A stretch of DNA of 64,000 nucleotides from Phycisphaerales bacterium. Lineage in GTDB: Bacteria; Planctomycetota; Phycisphaerae; UBA1845; Fen-1342. The notes under the pieces were generated by a model, which saw nothing but the letters and a program-made list of their open reading frames with translations, had not been told where the DNA came from and did not search any database. Made by a program: the position numbers and the translations under genes. The DNA lies in the NCBI GenBank assembly GCA_016710275.1, contig JADJXS010000001.1, positions 3,038,001 to 3,102,000 on the forward strand, written 5' to 3'. The first letter of the stretch is position 1; each line of letters starts with the position of its first letter. Below are positions 8,563-17,208 of the stretch, piece by piece.

Positions 8563-10109
8563 GTACGATGACTGCGCGGACCGTCGACCCGCCGTGGGCT
8601 GCGGACGTCGAGCCGCTCGACGAGTTCAATCGGCGTCTGCTCGCCGCGACGCATCCGCCGGATTGGAGTAACCCGACGCCACAGGGTCGGTACAACCTGG
8701 TCGTGATCGGCGCGGGTACGGCCGGACTCGTGGCGGCAGCCGGCGCCGCGGGGCTCGGCGCGCGAGTCGCGCTGGTTGAACGACGGCCTATGGGCGGCGA
8801 TTGCCTGAACTTCGGGTGCGTGCCATCGAAAGCGCTCATTCGTTCGGCGCGGGCCATCGCCGACGTGCGCCGTGCCGCCGAGTTCGGCGTGAACGTACCC
8901 GATGGCGTGCAGGTCGATTTTGCGGCGGTCATGGAGCGTCTGCGCCGCCTGCGGGCACAGATCGCCCCGCACGACTCGGCCGAGCGATTCCGCGGCCTGG
9001 GCGTGGATGTGTTCATTGGCAACGCCCGCTTCACCGCGCCCGACTCGATCATGGTTGGCGGACAGACCCTGCGATTCGCCAAGGCCTGCGTGGCGACGGG
9101 TGCGCGGCCCGTAGTTCCTCCCATTCCAAGCTTGATCGAAACCGGGTTCCTGACGAATGAGTCGGTGTTTTCGCTGACGCGACTGCCCCGGCGACTCGCG
9201 GTGCTGGGCGCCGGGCCAATCGGTTGCGAGCTTGCGCAATCGTTCGCGCGCTTCGGCGTCGAGGTGTACCTGATCGATCTGGCGCCTCAGGTGCTGGCCC
9301 GCGAGGACCGCGACGCAGCCGAGATCGTCCAACGCGCGATCACTGACGACGGTGTCGAGTTGATTCTTAATGCCAAGGTCAGTCGGGTGTCCCTGGGCGC
9401 CGGAGTAAGAACGCTTTCGATCGAAACGCCCGCCGGTCCGCGCGAGCTGATTGTCGATGACATTCTCGTCGGCGTGGGACGCGCTCCGAACGTCGCCGGC
9501 CTCGGCCTGGAGGCCGCCAACGTGGCGTTTGACGAACGGGCCGGCGTGCGGGTCAACGACCGGTTACGGACCACCAATCCGCGCATTTACGCGGCCGGCG
9601 ACGTCTGCTTCCCTTACAAATTTACGCACGTTGCGGACGCGATGGCCCGAATCGTCATCCGAAACGCCCTGTTCTTCGGGCGCGCGAAAGCCAGCGCGCT
9701 GACGATCCCGTGGTGTACCTACACGGATCCGGAGATCGCACACGTGGGGCTGTACGAGCGCGAAGCCACGGACCGCGGGCTGGCGACCACGACGTTTCGT
9801 ATTCCGCTCGACGGCGTTGACCGGGCGATTCTCGATGGAGACACGGAAGGGTTTCTCAAAGTGATCGTACGTAAAGGGACCGACCGGATTCTTGGCGCGA
9901 CGCTGGTCGCGCGACACGCGGGCGAGATGATCTCGGAAATCACCGCCCTGATGGCGGCCGGCGGCGGGCTGAAAACGCTGTCGGGTACGATTCACCCGTA
10001 TCCCACGCAGGCCGATGTGTTCAAGCGGGCGGGCGATGCGTTCGCACGAACCGGGCTCACCGCATTCACGAAACGGGTTCTGTCGGCCGTTCTGGCCTGG
10101 CAACGATAG
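8559..10109 (+). CDS. FAD-dependent disulfide reductase, MerA/Lpd-like
   Basis: A 516-residue class I pyridine nucleotide-disulfide oxidoreductase. FAD motif VVIGAGTAGLVAA (about 48-60), redox pair GGDCLNFGCVPSK (Cys 82, 87), NAD(P)H motif VLGAGPIGCELA, second FAD motif YAAGDVC and C-terminal dimer motif HPYPTQ. It resembles proteins annotated 'mercuric reductase' but lacks both the N-terminal HMA domain and the C-terminal vicinal Cys pair needed for Hg(II), so mercury reduction is unlikely. Recycling thiol or selenol partners encoded nearby is a reasonable inference. The TTG start overlaps the previous stop and is spaced well from GGGAGA; ATG 8568 is the alternative. Confidence 0.87.
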   Translation: MSTMTARTVDPPWAADVEPLDEFNRRLLAATHPPDWSNPTPQGRYNLVVIGAGTAGLVAAAGAAGLGARVALVERRPMGGDCLNFGCVPSKALIRSARAIADVRRAAEFGVNVPDGVQVDFAAVMERLRRLRAQIAPHDSAERFRGLGVDVFIGNARFTAPDSIMVGGQTLRFAKACVATGARPVVPPIPSLIETGFLTNESVFSLTRLPRRLAVLGAGPIGCELAQSFARFGVEVYLIDLAPQVLAREDRDAAEIVQRAITDDGVELILNAKVSRVSLGAGVRTLSIETPAGPRELIVDDILVGVGRAPNVAGLGLEAANVAFDERAGVRVNDRLRTTNPRIYAAGDVCFPYKFTHVADAMARIVIRNALFFGRAKASALTIPWCTYTDPEIAHVGLYEREATDRGLATTTFRIPLDGVDRAILDGDTEGFLKVIVRKGTDRILGATLVARHAGEMISEITALMAAGGGLKTLSGTIHPYPTQADVFKRAGDAFARTGLTAFTKRVLSAVLAWQR

Positions 10110-10144
10110 GGCAATGAAAGCGCTGCAAACGAAAGGAACTGTGC

Positions 10145-10909
10145 ATGAGATGCTCTCGCGCATGCGGGCCGCTCGGCCTGCTCATCGGGTGGCTCGCCGT
10201 CACGGCGGCGATTGGACAAGAATCGGCAACGACGCGGGCCGCTTCGCAGCCGGAGTCGCAACGCGCCGCAACATCGCAGCCGGCGACGAAGCCCGCCCGG
10301 CCTGCGCCGGAAATCGGCGACACAGCACCGCCGTTCAAGTTGAAGTCGCTGGACGGCAAGAGTGAGTTCGAACTCACATCGCTGCGCGGGAAGCGCCCAG
10401 TTCTGCTGCTGTTCGGCAGCTACACCTGACCGCCGTTTCTTCGCCAGGTTGGCGAAATGGAGCGGATGTACCAGGAGTATACGGACATCGCGGACTTCTA
10501 CATCATCTACATCCGCGAAGCGCACGCGTCGGACAGCAGTTGGCCCGTGACGTACGCGAAGGAAAAAGGGATCACCGAGCACAAGGACTTCGGCGAGCGC
10601 TGCGCCGTGGCCGAGTCGCTGGTCAAGGACAAGAAGTTGACAATTCCCTTCCTGATCGACGACATGGAAGACACCGCGAACAGCGCTTATCAGGGCTGGC
10701 CGGATCGTGTGTATCTCGTGCGGATCGACGGAACTCTTGCCGTGGCAGGGAAACGCGGTCCCCGAGGATTCGCACCGGCGCTGAAAGAGGCCGAGAACTG
10801 GCTTGCCGAGTTCAACAAACTCGGGCGAGAGCCGGATCGAAAGTCGCCCGCAACACAGCCGGCACCGGCATCGCGAGCCAGCCCCGCCGCGCCCGTGCGA
10901 TCTCCATGA
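10145..10909 (+). CDS. Deiodinase-like selenoprotein (in-frame TGA = Sec95)
   Basis: A 254-codon gene interrupted only by an in-frame TGA at 10427-10429. Reading the TGA as selenocysteine gives FGSYTUPPFLRQ followed by DFYIIYIREAHASDSSWPV. This reproduces two hallmarks of the iodothyronine deiodinase-like family: the [C/Y]TUPPF active site in a thioredoxin fold and the downstream Y-I-x-EAHxSD motif. A signal peptide (about residues 1-24) and a Ser/Gln/Pro/Ala-rich linker precede the domain, so the protein acts outside the cytoplasm. A perfect hairpin lies 10 bases after the TGA. The frame is open and conserved in character on both sides, which argues against a pseudogene. Bacterial members' substrates are unknown; iodothyronine is not implied. 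Confidence 0.88.
10440..10456 (+). promoter_or_regulatory. bSECIS-like hairpin of the deiodinase-like gene
   Basis: Seven perfect base pairs closing a GGT loop: TTCGCCA-GGT-TGGCGAA. The loop begins 17 bases after the TGA, inside the usual window for bacterial SECIS elements (roughly 16-37 nt), and has the G-rich apex recognised by SelB. It lies within coding sequence, as bacterial SECIS elements do. Confidence 0.75.
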
Positions 10910-10931
10910 GCTTGCAGGACAGACACCCGCG

Positions 10932-12407
10932 ATGCTCACGGTGACCAATGCACAGACGAGCGCTGCTGCCGCGGTGGTGCGGCCACTCACCGCCGGCGAG
11001 CCGGCCGGCGAGGAGGCGGCGCGTACGCGCCTGATTGTGACGGGCGTGCTGTTGGTCGCTTCGAGTGCGCTGTTGGCGATGCTCGCGGCGCGGTTCGGCG
11101 GCGCTCCCGCGTCGTCGGAGGGGCGATGGGCGCTTGCGGTCTGGGGTGTGTCGGCCGGCTTCGTGTACTTCGCCGGACTGTGGCCGATTGGATTGCGCGT
11201 GGCCGGCACGCAGAGTCTCCTGTGGGTCTGGTTGGTTGGTTTCGCCATGCGCGGCGTCATTCTTCCAACCGCGCCATTCCTGGAGGACGACTACTATCGC
11301 TACCTCTGGGATGGCGCCGTCGTCGCACACGGCGTCAATCCCTACGACTTCGCGCCGGCGGAGGTGTTCGGCGTGTACGGCGGAACGCCGCACGCCGCGC
11401 TACCGGTAGGTTTGCTCGGCGCCGACGCGGACGCGATTCGATTGACAATCAATCACCCGCAGCTCACAACCGTATACGGCCCCGTCGCGCAGGCCGCATT
11501 CGCCGCAGCACACGGGCTTTCGCCGTGGAGCATGCTCGCGTGGCGCTGCGTGCTGATCGTGTTCGACGTGCTTACGATGATCGCGGTTCTTGCATTGCTG
11601 CGAAGGCTGGGAAAACCGGCTGCGTGGGCGGCGTGGTATTGGTGGAATCCGATCCTATTGCGAGAGGTTATCAGCAGCGGACACATGGATGTGATCGCGC
11701 TGCCGCTGGTTGTCGGGGCGCTGTTGATGGCGGCCCGCGGTACAGGGTTTCTCGTCGGCGTGACGATGGCGCTTGCCGTCGGCGTGAAGATCTGGCCACT
11801 TGTGCTGGTACCTATGTTCGTGCGAGCCGCTGGCGCGCGCGTACGAGCCGCGCTGGTCGCGATCATCGCATTTCTTGCCGTTTCGGTGCTCCTGTGGGCG
11901 CCAGCGCTCCTGGGCGCGCGCGCGGAGTCGAACGGTTTTCAGGCATACGCGCTTCAGTGGTACAACAATGATGCCGTTTTCGCAGGAACGGCATGGACCA
12001 TTCAGACCCTGCTCCCGCATGTCGGACTCGACGCGGTACATGGTCCGCGGATCACTCGCTTCATCGTTGGGGCCGCTCTGCTCGTCACCGCAGCCCTTCA
12101 GATGCGTCGATGGAACGGAAGTCTCGACGAGCATACGCGACGATCGCTCGTTGTTCTGGCAGTCATGTTCTTTTTGATTCCCGCGCAGTTCCCGTGGTAC
12201 TACCTCTGGATGTTGCCGTTGCTCGCGGCGATGCCGCGAGCGTCGCTCCTCGCATACACCGCGCTGCTGCCACTGTACTACGTGCATTACGAGCTTCCGT
12301 GGGTCGTCTGGATCGAGCACCTGCCGGTACTGGCGTGGTTTCTATGGGAATGGCGAATGTGTCGCAGTCCGCAATCGGCCGCGGCCATCGCCGTGGAGGG
12401 GCAATGA
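10932..12407 (+). CDS. GT-C type polyprenyl-phosphate-dependent glycosyltransferase (GT87/DUF2029-like)
   Basis: A 491-residue protein with about ten to twelve hydrophobic segments. The first extracytoplasmic loop carries EDDYYRYLWDG followed by GVNPYDFAPAE, the acidic-Tyr-Arg-Trp-Asp pattern of membrane GT-C mannosyltransferase-like enzymes (GT87/DUF2029 and relatives), which use polyprenyl-phosphate sugars. The acceptor cannot be predicted. It is immediately followed by the three-domain glycosyltransferase (stop 12405-12407, next start 12408), so the two are co-translated. The pair may build or modify the sugar part of an arsenosugar or lipid product (inference). ATG 10932 places the start at the first clear membrane protein sequence. 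Confidence 0.78.
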   Translation: MLTVTNAQTSAAAAVVRPLTAGEPAGEEAARTRLIVTGVLLVASSALLAMLAARFGGAPASSEGRWALAVWGVSAGFVYFAGLWPIGLRVAGTQSLLWVWLVGFAMRGVILPTAPFLEDDYYRYLWDGAVVAHGVNPYDFAPAEVFGVYGGTPHAALPVGLLGADADAIRLTINHPQLTTVYGPVAQAAFAAAHGLSPWSMLAWRCVLIVFDVLTMIAVLALLRRLGKPAAWAAWYWWNPILLREVISSGHMDVIALPLVVGALLMAARGTGFLVGVTMALAVGVKIWPLVLVPMFVRAAGARVRAALVAIIAFLAVSVLLWAPALLGARAESNGFQAYALQWYNNDAVFAGTAWTIQTLLPHVGLDAVHGPRITRFIVGAALLVTAALQMRRWNGSLDEHTRRSLVVLAVMFFLIPAQFPWYYLWMLPLLAAMPRASLLAYTALLPLYYVHYELPWVVWIEHLPVLAWFLWEWRMCRSPQSAAAIAVEGQ

Positions 12408-14432
12408 GTGTTCGCTGACCATCGCATCGCGGTGATCATCCCGGCCCTCAATGAGGAGCAATCGCTTCCGCACCTCCTTGCGGCAATTCCCGACTGGGTC
12501 GATGACGTGATCGTCGTGGACAACGGATCAAGCGATGCGACAGCGGCAGTCGCGGCCGAACACGGAGCCCGGGTTGTGTCGGAGCCTTGCCGAGGCTACG
12601 GCGCGGCCTGTCTGGCTGGGATTGCCGCGTCGGACGCCGCCGAGATCCTCGTCTTTCTCGACGCGGATTTCAGTGATCATCCGGAGCAGATGGAGCGGCT
12701 GGTGTCACCCATCGCGCGCGGCCGGGCCGATCTGGTCATCGGTTCGCGCACGCTCGGCAATCGCGAGCGAGGCGCGCTGAGGTTTGTCCAACGCTGGGGC
12801 AACGCGCTCGCCTGCCTTCTGATTCGGCGATTCTGGAGCCACAATTACACAGACCTCGGCCCGTTCCGTGCGATTCGAGCATCCGCGCTTGCGAGTCTGC
12901 AGATGGACGACCGCAACTATGGATGGACGATTCAAATGCAGGTGCGAGCAGTTCAGGCCGGATTGCGTGTGCTTGAAGCACCCGTCGACTATCGCCGCAG
13001 GATCGGCCAATCCAAAATCTCCGGGACGGTGCGAGGCGTCGTCAGTGCGGGATCGAAGATTCTCGCCACAGTTCTTCGGGAGCGACTCCGAACCTCGCCT
13101 GGACCATCGCCGCGAATCGCGCCGGAGCATCTGATCGTCTTCAGCCGCTGCCCCGAGGCCGGCAAAACGAAAACGCGGCTGATTCCCGCTCTCGGCGCGG
13201 AAGGTGCGGCCGCGCTGCAACAGGAAATGACCGTGCACACGTTGCTCACGGTCAATCAGGCACAGATGGCCCGGAAAGCGTCCGCCGAGGTGCGATTCGC
13301 CGGCGGAACGGCGGACTGCATGTCAGTCCTGTTCGGAATGGAGATGCCGCTTCTCCCACAAGGCGATGGCGATCTCGGCCAGCGGATGCGTCGCGCGCTG
13401 GCGGATGCATTTGCGCGCGGGGCGCAACGTGTCGTTGTGATTGGTAGCGATTGCCCGTCGCTTGACGCAGAAGCGATCGGCGATGCTCTTAATGCACTCC
13501 AAGCTCACGACTGCGTACTCGGACCGGCACGCGACGGCGGCTATTACCTCGTCGGACTCCGGAGTCCGACACCGGGGCTATTCGAGCGCATCGACTGGGG
13601 CGGCGAACAGGTACTGCAACAGACGCTGCAACGAGCCGCCGCGTCGGGGCTCTCGGTGCATAGGCTTCAATGTCGGCAGGATGTCGATACGCCTGAGGAT
13701 TTGGCCGAGTGGCAGCGCAGCCGCCGACCGAGGCTGTCGGTGATCATTCCCGCTCTGAACGAAGCTGCGACAATCCGCGACACGATCGAACGCGCCCGCG
13801 CCGCCGAGTCGGTGGAAGTGCTGGTCGTGGACGGCGGAAGCAACGACGACACGCGTCGCATAGCGCGGAAGTCCGGGGCGCGCGTGATCCGGGCGGCAAC
13901 CGGCCGAGCCTCTCAAATGAACGCCGGCGCGGCACGTGCGCGGGGGGAGCTGCTCGTATTCCTGCACGCCGATACGCAACTTCCGGCCGGCTACGCCGAT
14001 GAAGTTGCGCGGACGCTGTCCGCGCCGGATACGGTTGTGGGAGCGTTTCGGCTCCACATCGCCGGCACAGGGACTACCTTCCGAGCGGTCGAATGGGGCG
14101 CGAGTCTGCGTTCGCGCCTCCTGGGAATGCCCTATGGCGATCAGGCGCTGCACATGCGCGCAGCAGACTTCTTTCGGCTTGGCGGCTTTCCCGCGCTGCC
14201 GATCATGGAAGACTTCGAGCTCGTTCGCCGGGCTCGTCGCATCGGTCGCGTCATGACGGCGCGCTCCGCTGTGCAGACTTCGGCGCGACGCTGGGTCGCG
14301 CAGGGTGTCTTGCGGCTCACGCTGATCCATCAGGCGTGCGTCCTTGCCTACCGACTCGGCGTCGCACCCGCGCGAATCGCCGGCTGGCGCGATCGTAACA
14401 GTTCACCCGTCTGCGGCGATTGTATCCGGTAG
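12408..14432 (+). CDS. Three-domain glycosyltransferase (GT2 + TIGR04282 + TIGR04283)
   Basis: A 674-residue fusion. Residues 1-230 are a GT2 domain (IIPALNEEQSL, DNGSSD, FLDADFSDH). Residues 240-438 are the 'rSAM/selenodomain-associated transferase 1' family (TIGR04282/DUF2064): PEAGKTKTRL, GDLGQRM, GSDCP, ARDGGYYLVGL. Residues 440-665 are 'transferase 2' (TIGR04283): IIPALNEAATI, VDGGSNDDT, FLHADTQLP, MPYGDQALHMR. The last two are usually separate genes next to arsS-type radical SAM genes; here they are joined to a third transferase. GTG start directly after the previous stop with GGAGGGG upstream. The final codons come from the IS66 end inserted at 14395, so the native C-terminus is lost, though the catalytic domains look complete. 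Confidence 0.85.
   Translation: MFADHRIAVIIPALNEEQSLPHLLAAIPDWVDDVIVVDNGSSDATAAVAAEHGARVVSEPCRGYGAACLAGIAASDAAEILVFLDADFSDHPEQMERLVSPIARGRADLVIGSRTLGNRERGALRFVQRWGNALACLLIRRFWSHNYTDLGPFRAIRASALASLQMDDRNYGWTIQMQVRAVQAGLRVLEAPVDYRRRIGQSKISGTVRGVVSAGSKILATVLRERLRTSPGPSPRIAPEHLIVFSRCPEAGKTKTRLIPALGAEGAAALQQEMTVHTLLTVNQAQMARKASAEVRFAGGTADCMSVLFGMEMPLLPQGDGDLGQRMRRALADAFARGAQRVVVIGSDCPSLDAEAIGDALNALQAHDCVLGPARDGGYYLVGLRSPTPGLFERIDWGGEQVLQQTLQRAAASGLSVHRLQCRQDVDTPEDLAEWQRSRRPRLSVIIPALNEAATIRDTIERARAAESVEVLVVDGGSNDDTRRIARKSGARVIRAATGRASQMNAGAARARGELLVFLHADTQLPAGYADEVARTLSAPDTVVGAFRLHIAGTGTTFRAVEWGASLRSRLLGMPYGDQALHMRAADFFRLGGFPALPIMEDFELVRRARRIGRVMTARSAVQTSARRWVAQGVLRLTLIHQACVLAYRLGVAPARIAGWRDRNSSPVCGDCIR
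14387..14394. repeat. Target-site duplication of the IS66 element (left copy)
   Basis: GCGCGATC immediately left of the IS66 end, repeated exactly at 16031-16038. Eight bases is the family's normal duplication length. Confidence 0.92.
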
Positions 14433-16030
14433 CGGGGGGAGTTGTCCGGTTTGGACGCAGGTCCGCAGGGCGGTTTCGAGGGTGTGGAGCGGGTCGTGGC
14501 CGCGGAGTTTGAGGGTGCGGTAGACGCTCATGAGGACGGCCTGGGTGGTAGCGCCGCGGTCGGAGCGATTGGACTGGCTGTTCTTCCGCAGGATGACGGC
14601 CGGTCGGATCATTCGTTCGGCGAAGTTGTTCTCAAAGGGGATGGCGGGGTGGTCCAGAAAGGTAAAGATGTGATCGGCGGTGCGGCGCAGGCGTTTGCAC
14701 AGCCGCAGGGCGTCGCGATCGACGGGTTGTCCGGCGGCGTCGTGGTCGAGCACATTCCGGACCAGCGCATCGAGGCGCAGCGTGAGGCGCGGGATGCGCG
14801 TGGCATAGCGTTGCGGCGAAAAGTCCGGCCGCTTGCGCAGACGGATGCCGTCGCGGATCAGTCGCCGCAGGGTCTTGGCGAAGGTGTGCCAGCCGTCGTC
14901 CGTGGCGTGCGGCGCCGCGGCGCGCTGCTCGTCGACTTTCTCCAGTTCGCGCAGCAGGTGCACGAGGCAATACTGTCGATCGGCCACGTCGATCGATTCG
15001 TACGCGCTCCAGAAGTCGTGCAGCAGGATGCCCTCGAAGGCCTCGCCGAAGAACTTCCGGAGGCGGGACTTCCGCGGCAGCGGTCGATCATGTAGTAGCA
15101 CACCTGGCCGTTGGCAAAACACCACAGCCAGCAGGTCTGGCCTTGCACGCCAGCCGGTCTCGTCCGCGTGCAGATGGGCGGAAGACTTCGCCTCGCGGGC
15201 GATCTGCTCGTACCAGGGCGCCAGCACGTCGGCCAGCCGCTGCCAGCACGCGACCAATCCGCCGGCCGAGAGCCGCGTTTGCAGGTGGAATTGCAGGATG
15301 TCGATCAGTTGATCGATCGTTACGCCCAACCCGTAATGACACCAGCCGCAAAGCTGACCACGCGATGGCCGAGCGTGGCGCCGGGCAACGCATCCGGCAC
15401 TCCGGGTTCGACATCCTTCCGGCAGTTCAGGCAGTAGTCGCGATGGATCGTGTGCTCGGTGACCTGCGGCGGAATGTTCTCGGGCAGGTCTTCGGTGATC
15501 CGCGTGCGCCGGCGGTTGCAGCGTTGCAGCGCCCCGCCGCAGTCGGGACAACAGGCGGCCCGGTGCTCGACGCGGCGGTCGATCCCGCAGCGGCGCCGGG
15601 CGACGATGGCCGGATGACCGTGGCGGCCGCCCGGCCGCTTGCGACGACGACGATCCGTCGCCTCCGCATCCTTGCCGCGAACGTTGGCCTTGAGATAGAC
15701 CGGGATCATCCCCGAGGGCGTGGCCGGCGTCGTCGCGAACGGATCACCGGCCGGGCGCGTCTGCAACTCCGCGATCCGCGCCGCCTGCTCGGCGATGCGT
15801 CGCGCGGCCGCCAGCAGAGCCAGCTTCACCGCCTCGGAACCCAGCGCGTACAACCGCAGCGCCGCCGCCTCATCGCAGACGCCCGTCTGCAACGCCGCAA
15901 CCAGGTCGTCCAGCACGCCGGAATGCACCACCACGCTGCGCATGAACATGAAATACGCGCGTGCGCGCTCCCGGCGCAAGGGCTACAAGCCAACAATCTC
16001 AGAAACGTTCGCAAACGGCTGAACTGTTAC
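14395..16030 (-). mobile_element. IS66-family insertion sequence
   Basis: A 1,636-bp element with terminal inverted repeats beginning GTAACAGTTCA at the left end and, read inward on the other strand, at the right end (right side reads TGAACTGTTAC). IS66 elements characteristically begin GTAA and make 8-bp duplications, both seen here. It holds one transposase gene on the minus strand and no visible tnpA/tnpB accessory genes. It was inserted at the extreme 3' end of the three-domain glycosyltransferase gene. The perfect target duplication implies recent, simple insertion. Confidence 0.93.
14403..15979 (-). pseudogene. IS66 transposase (TnpC type), frameshifted
   Basis: IS66 transposase read on the minus strand. 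The N-terminal half (15979 down to about 15350) has the leucine/alanine-rich helix, the zinc-finger-like CCPDCGGAL...CLNCR and GHRVVSFAAG. The C-terminal half (about 15350 to 14403) has the DDE catalytic sequence HADETGW, LHDFWSAY and NNFAERMIRP. The halves lie in different frames, joined by a shift near 15352 beside a TTT run. Either the element is inactive or a single base is wrong in this repeated-type sequence. Apart from the shift, length and motifs match full-size IS66 transposases of about 520 residues. Confidence 0.87.
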
Positions 16031-16038
16031 GCGCGATC
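16031..16038. repeat. Target-site duplication of the IS66 element (right copy)
   Basis: GCGCGATC, identical to 14387-14394, adjoining the right terminal repeat. Confidence 0.92.
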
Positions 16039-16188
16039 ATGGTCACTCCAATAACATTGGCGCGTGGATCCGCAGCCCCAATTCGCGTGAGCACGCATGC
16101 CCAGATCGGCCGAGCGAACGGATTTCGACGACGCGGAGCCAGTCACCGGGCGAGGGTTTCGGGGACATCTCAGCGAGGAGACAATCAC

Positions 16189-16830
16189 ATGGCGTGGATC
16201 AGAACGATTCCGAGCGACGAAGCACAGGGGCCGCTCAAACAACTGTTTGACGCGGCGCTACTTCGGGCGGGCCGTGTGTTCAATATCGTGCGCGTTCAAA
16301 GCTTGAACCCGCCAGTGCTGAAGGCCGGCATCGGCCTTTACCAGGCCGTGATGATCGGTCCTTCCGAACTGTCCCGCGCGCTGCGCGAGCTGCTCGCGGT
16401 CGTAGTCAGCAAGACCAACGGCTGTCACTACTGAGTGCGCGCCCACGCGAACGACCTCCGGGCTGAGGTCGAAGAAGATTGGCGCAGCATCGTGAACGAG
16501 GCCACCGAGCGGGAACCGACGGCCGCCGAGGCGGATGCGTTTGTGCACCAGGCCGTGCAGGATTGGCACGGTTGCAGCCTCAGGCCGGCTGCGCGGGTGC
16601 TCATGGAGTTTGCGGAGAGAGTCACGCTGGCACCTGCAGCCTGTGTTGCGGCGGACATTACCAACTTGCGCTCCGCCGGCTGGTCCGATGCGGCGATTCA
16701 CGACGCGGCGCAGGTTGTGGCATACTTCAACTACATCAATCGGATTGCCGACGCCCTCGGCGTGGAGCCGGAGGATGGCCTGCCGCACTGGGGCGCCGGC
16801 GATTCCGTTTCGGAGTCCGCGACACGCTGA
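16189..16830 (+). CDS. AhpD/CMD-family peroxidase-related selenoprotein (TGA = Sec82)
   Basis: A 213-codon gene with one in-frame TGA at 16432-16434. Translated as selenocysteine, the active site reads KTNGCHYUVRAHANDLR, a CxxU version of the CxxC of AhpD/carboxymuconolactone decarboxylase-like peroxidase-related enzymes. The reading frame resumes with normal coding sequence through FNYINRIADALGVEPEDGLPHW, a typical ending of this family. AGGAG at 16176-16180 precedes ATG 16189. A six-bp hairpin follows the TGA. AhpD-like selenoproteins are a known class, and such proteins are typical companions of arsS-type radical SAM genes. Likely reaction: thiol/selenol-based peroxide or disulfide exchange. 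Stopping at the TGA would cut the enzyme through its active site. Confidence 0.88.
16453..16470 (+). promoter_or_regulatory. bSECIS-like hairpin of the AhpD-like gene
   Basis: Perfect six-bp stem, GACCTC-CGGGCT-GAGGTC, with a G-rich loop starting 24 bases after the TGA at 16432. Position and loop composition match bacterial SECIS elements. Confidence 0.72.
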
Positions 16831-16860
16831 TGTCGCAACTGAACGACAAGGACCACGCTG

Positions 16861-17092
16861 ATGATTCTGTTCGCGCAAACGCGCCACACTGTGCTGTTCG
16901 TCGTGACCGCGCTGCTCGCAGCCGCCCCGGCTACGGCCCAGGCGCAACTCGGCCGTATCGAGGTCGGCAGGCCGTTCCCGGACGAGCGATTCCAGGCGTT
17001 GAAGGACGGGCGGCCGACTTCGCTGTCGGACTCTCACGGCAAACGCGTGCTGCTGCTCGTCTTCGCGTCGTGGTGAGCGGGCTGCCGCCAAG
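16861..17092 (+). pseudogene. 5' fragment of a UxxC thioredoxin-fold selenoprotein, cut by IS21 and inversion
   Basis: N-terminal part of an exported redoxin: signal peptide (about 1-28, ending TAQAQ), then the thioredoxin start (GRPFPDERFQALKDGRP) and VLLLVFASW. The next codon is TGA (17074-17076), then AGCRQ before the IS21 end. Reading TGA as selenocysteine gives WUAGCRQ, a UxxC active site. The rest of the gene is on the minus strand at 25180-26355, beyond the second IS21 copy. Joining the two after removing the CCAA duplication gives one continuous 468-codon gene. In the present arrangement the fragment cannot make a functional protein: the SECIS hairpin has been carried away. Confidence 0.87.
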
Positions 17093-17208
17093 TGTCAGCG
17101 GGCGGGCAAAAGCAGCCATTTGTGGGCGGGTCAAAAGCAGCCACTTGAGGAGCAGGCGATTTGTCGTCACAGCTTTCTTGGCCAGGAGTCTGGCCAGAGG
17201 AGCTACGG

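Noticed and set aside
8559..10109. Mercuric reductase (merA)
   Set aside because: Has the redox Cys pair but neither the N-terminal HMA domain nor the C-terminal Cys pair, and no mer operon genes are adjacent.
14442..15095. 217-aa plus-strand open frame opposite the IS66 transposase
   Set aside because: It is the antisense shadow of the transposase and has no domain character.
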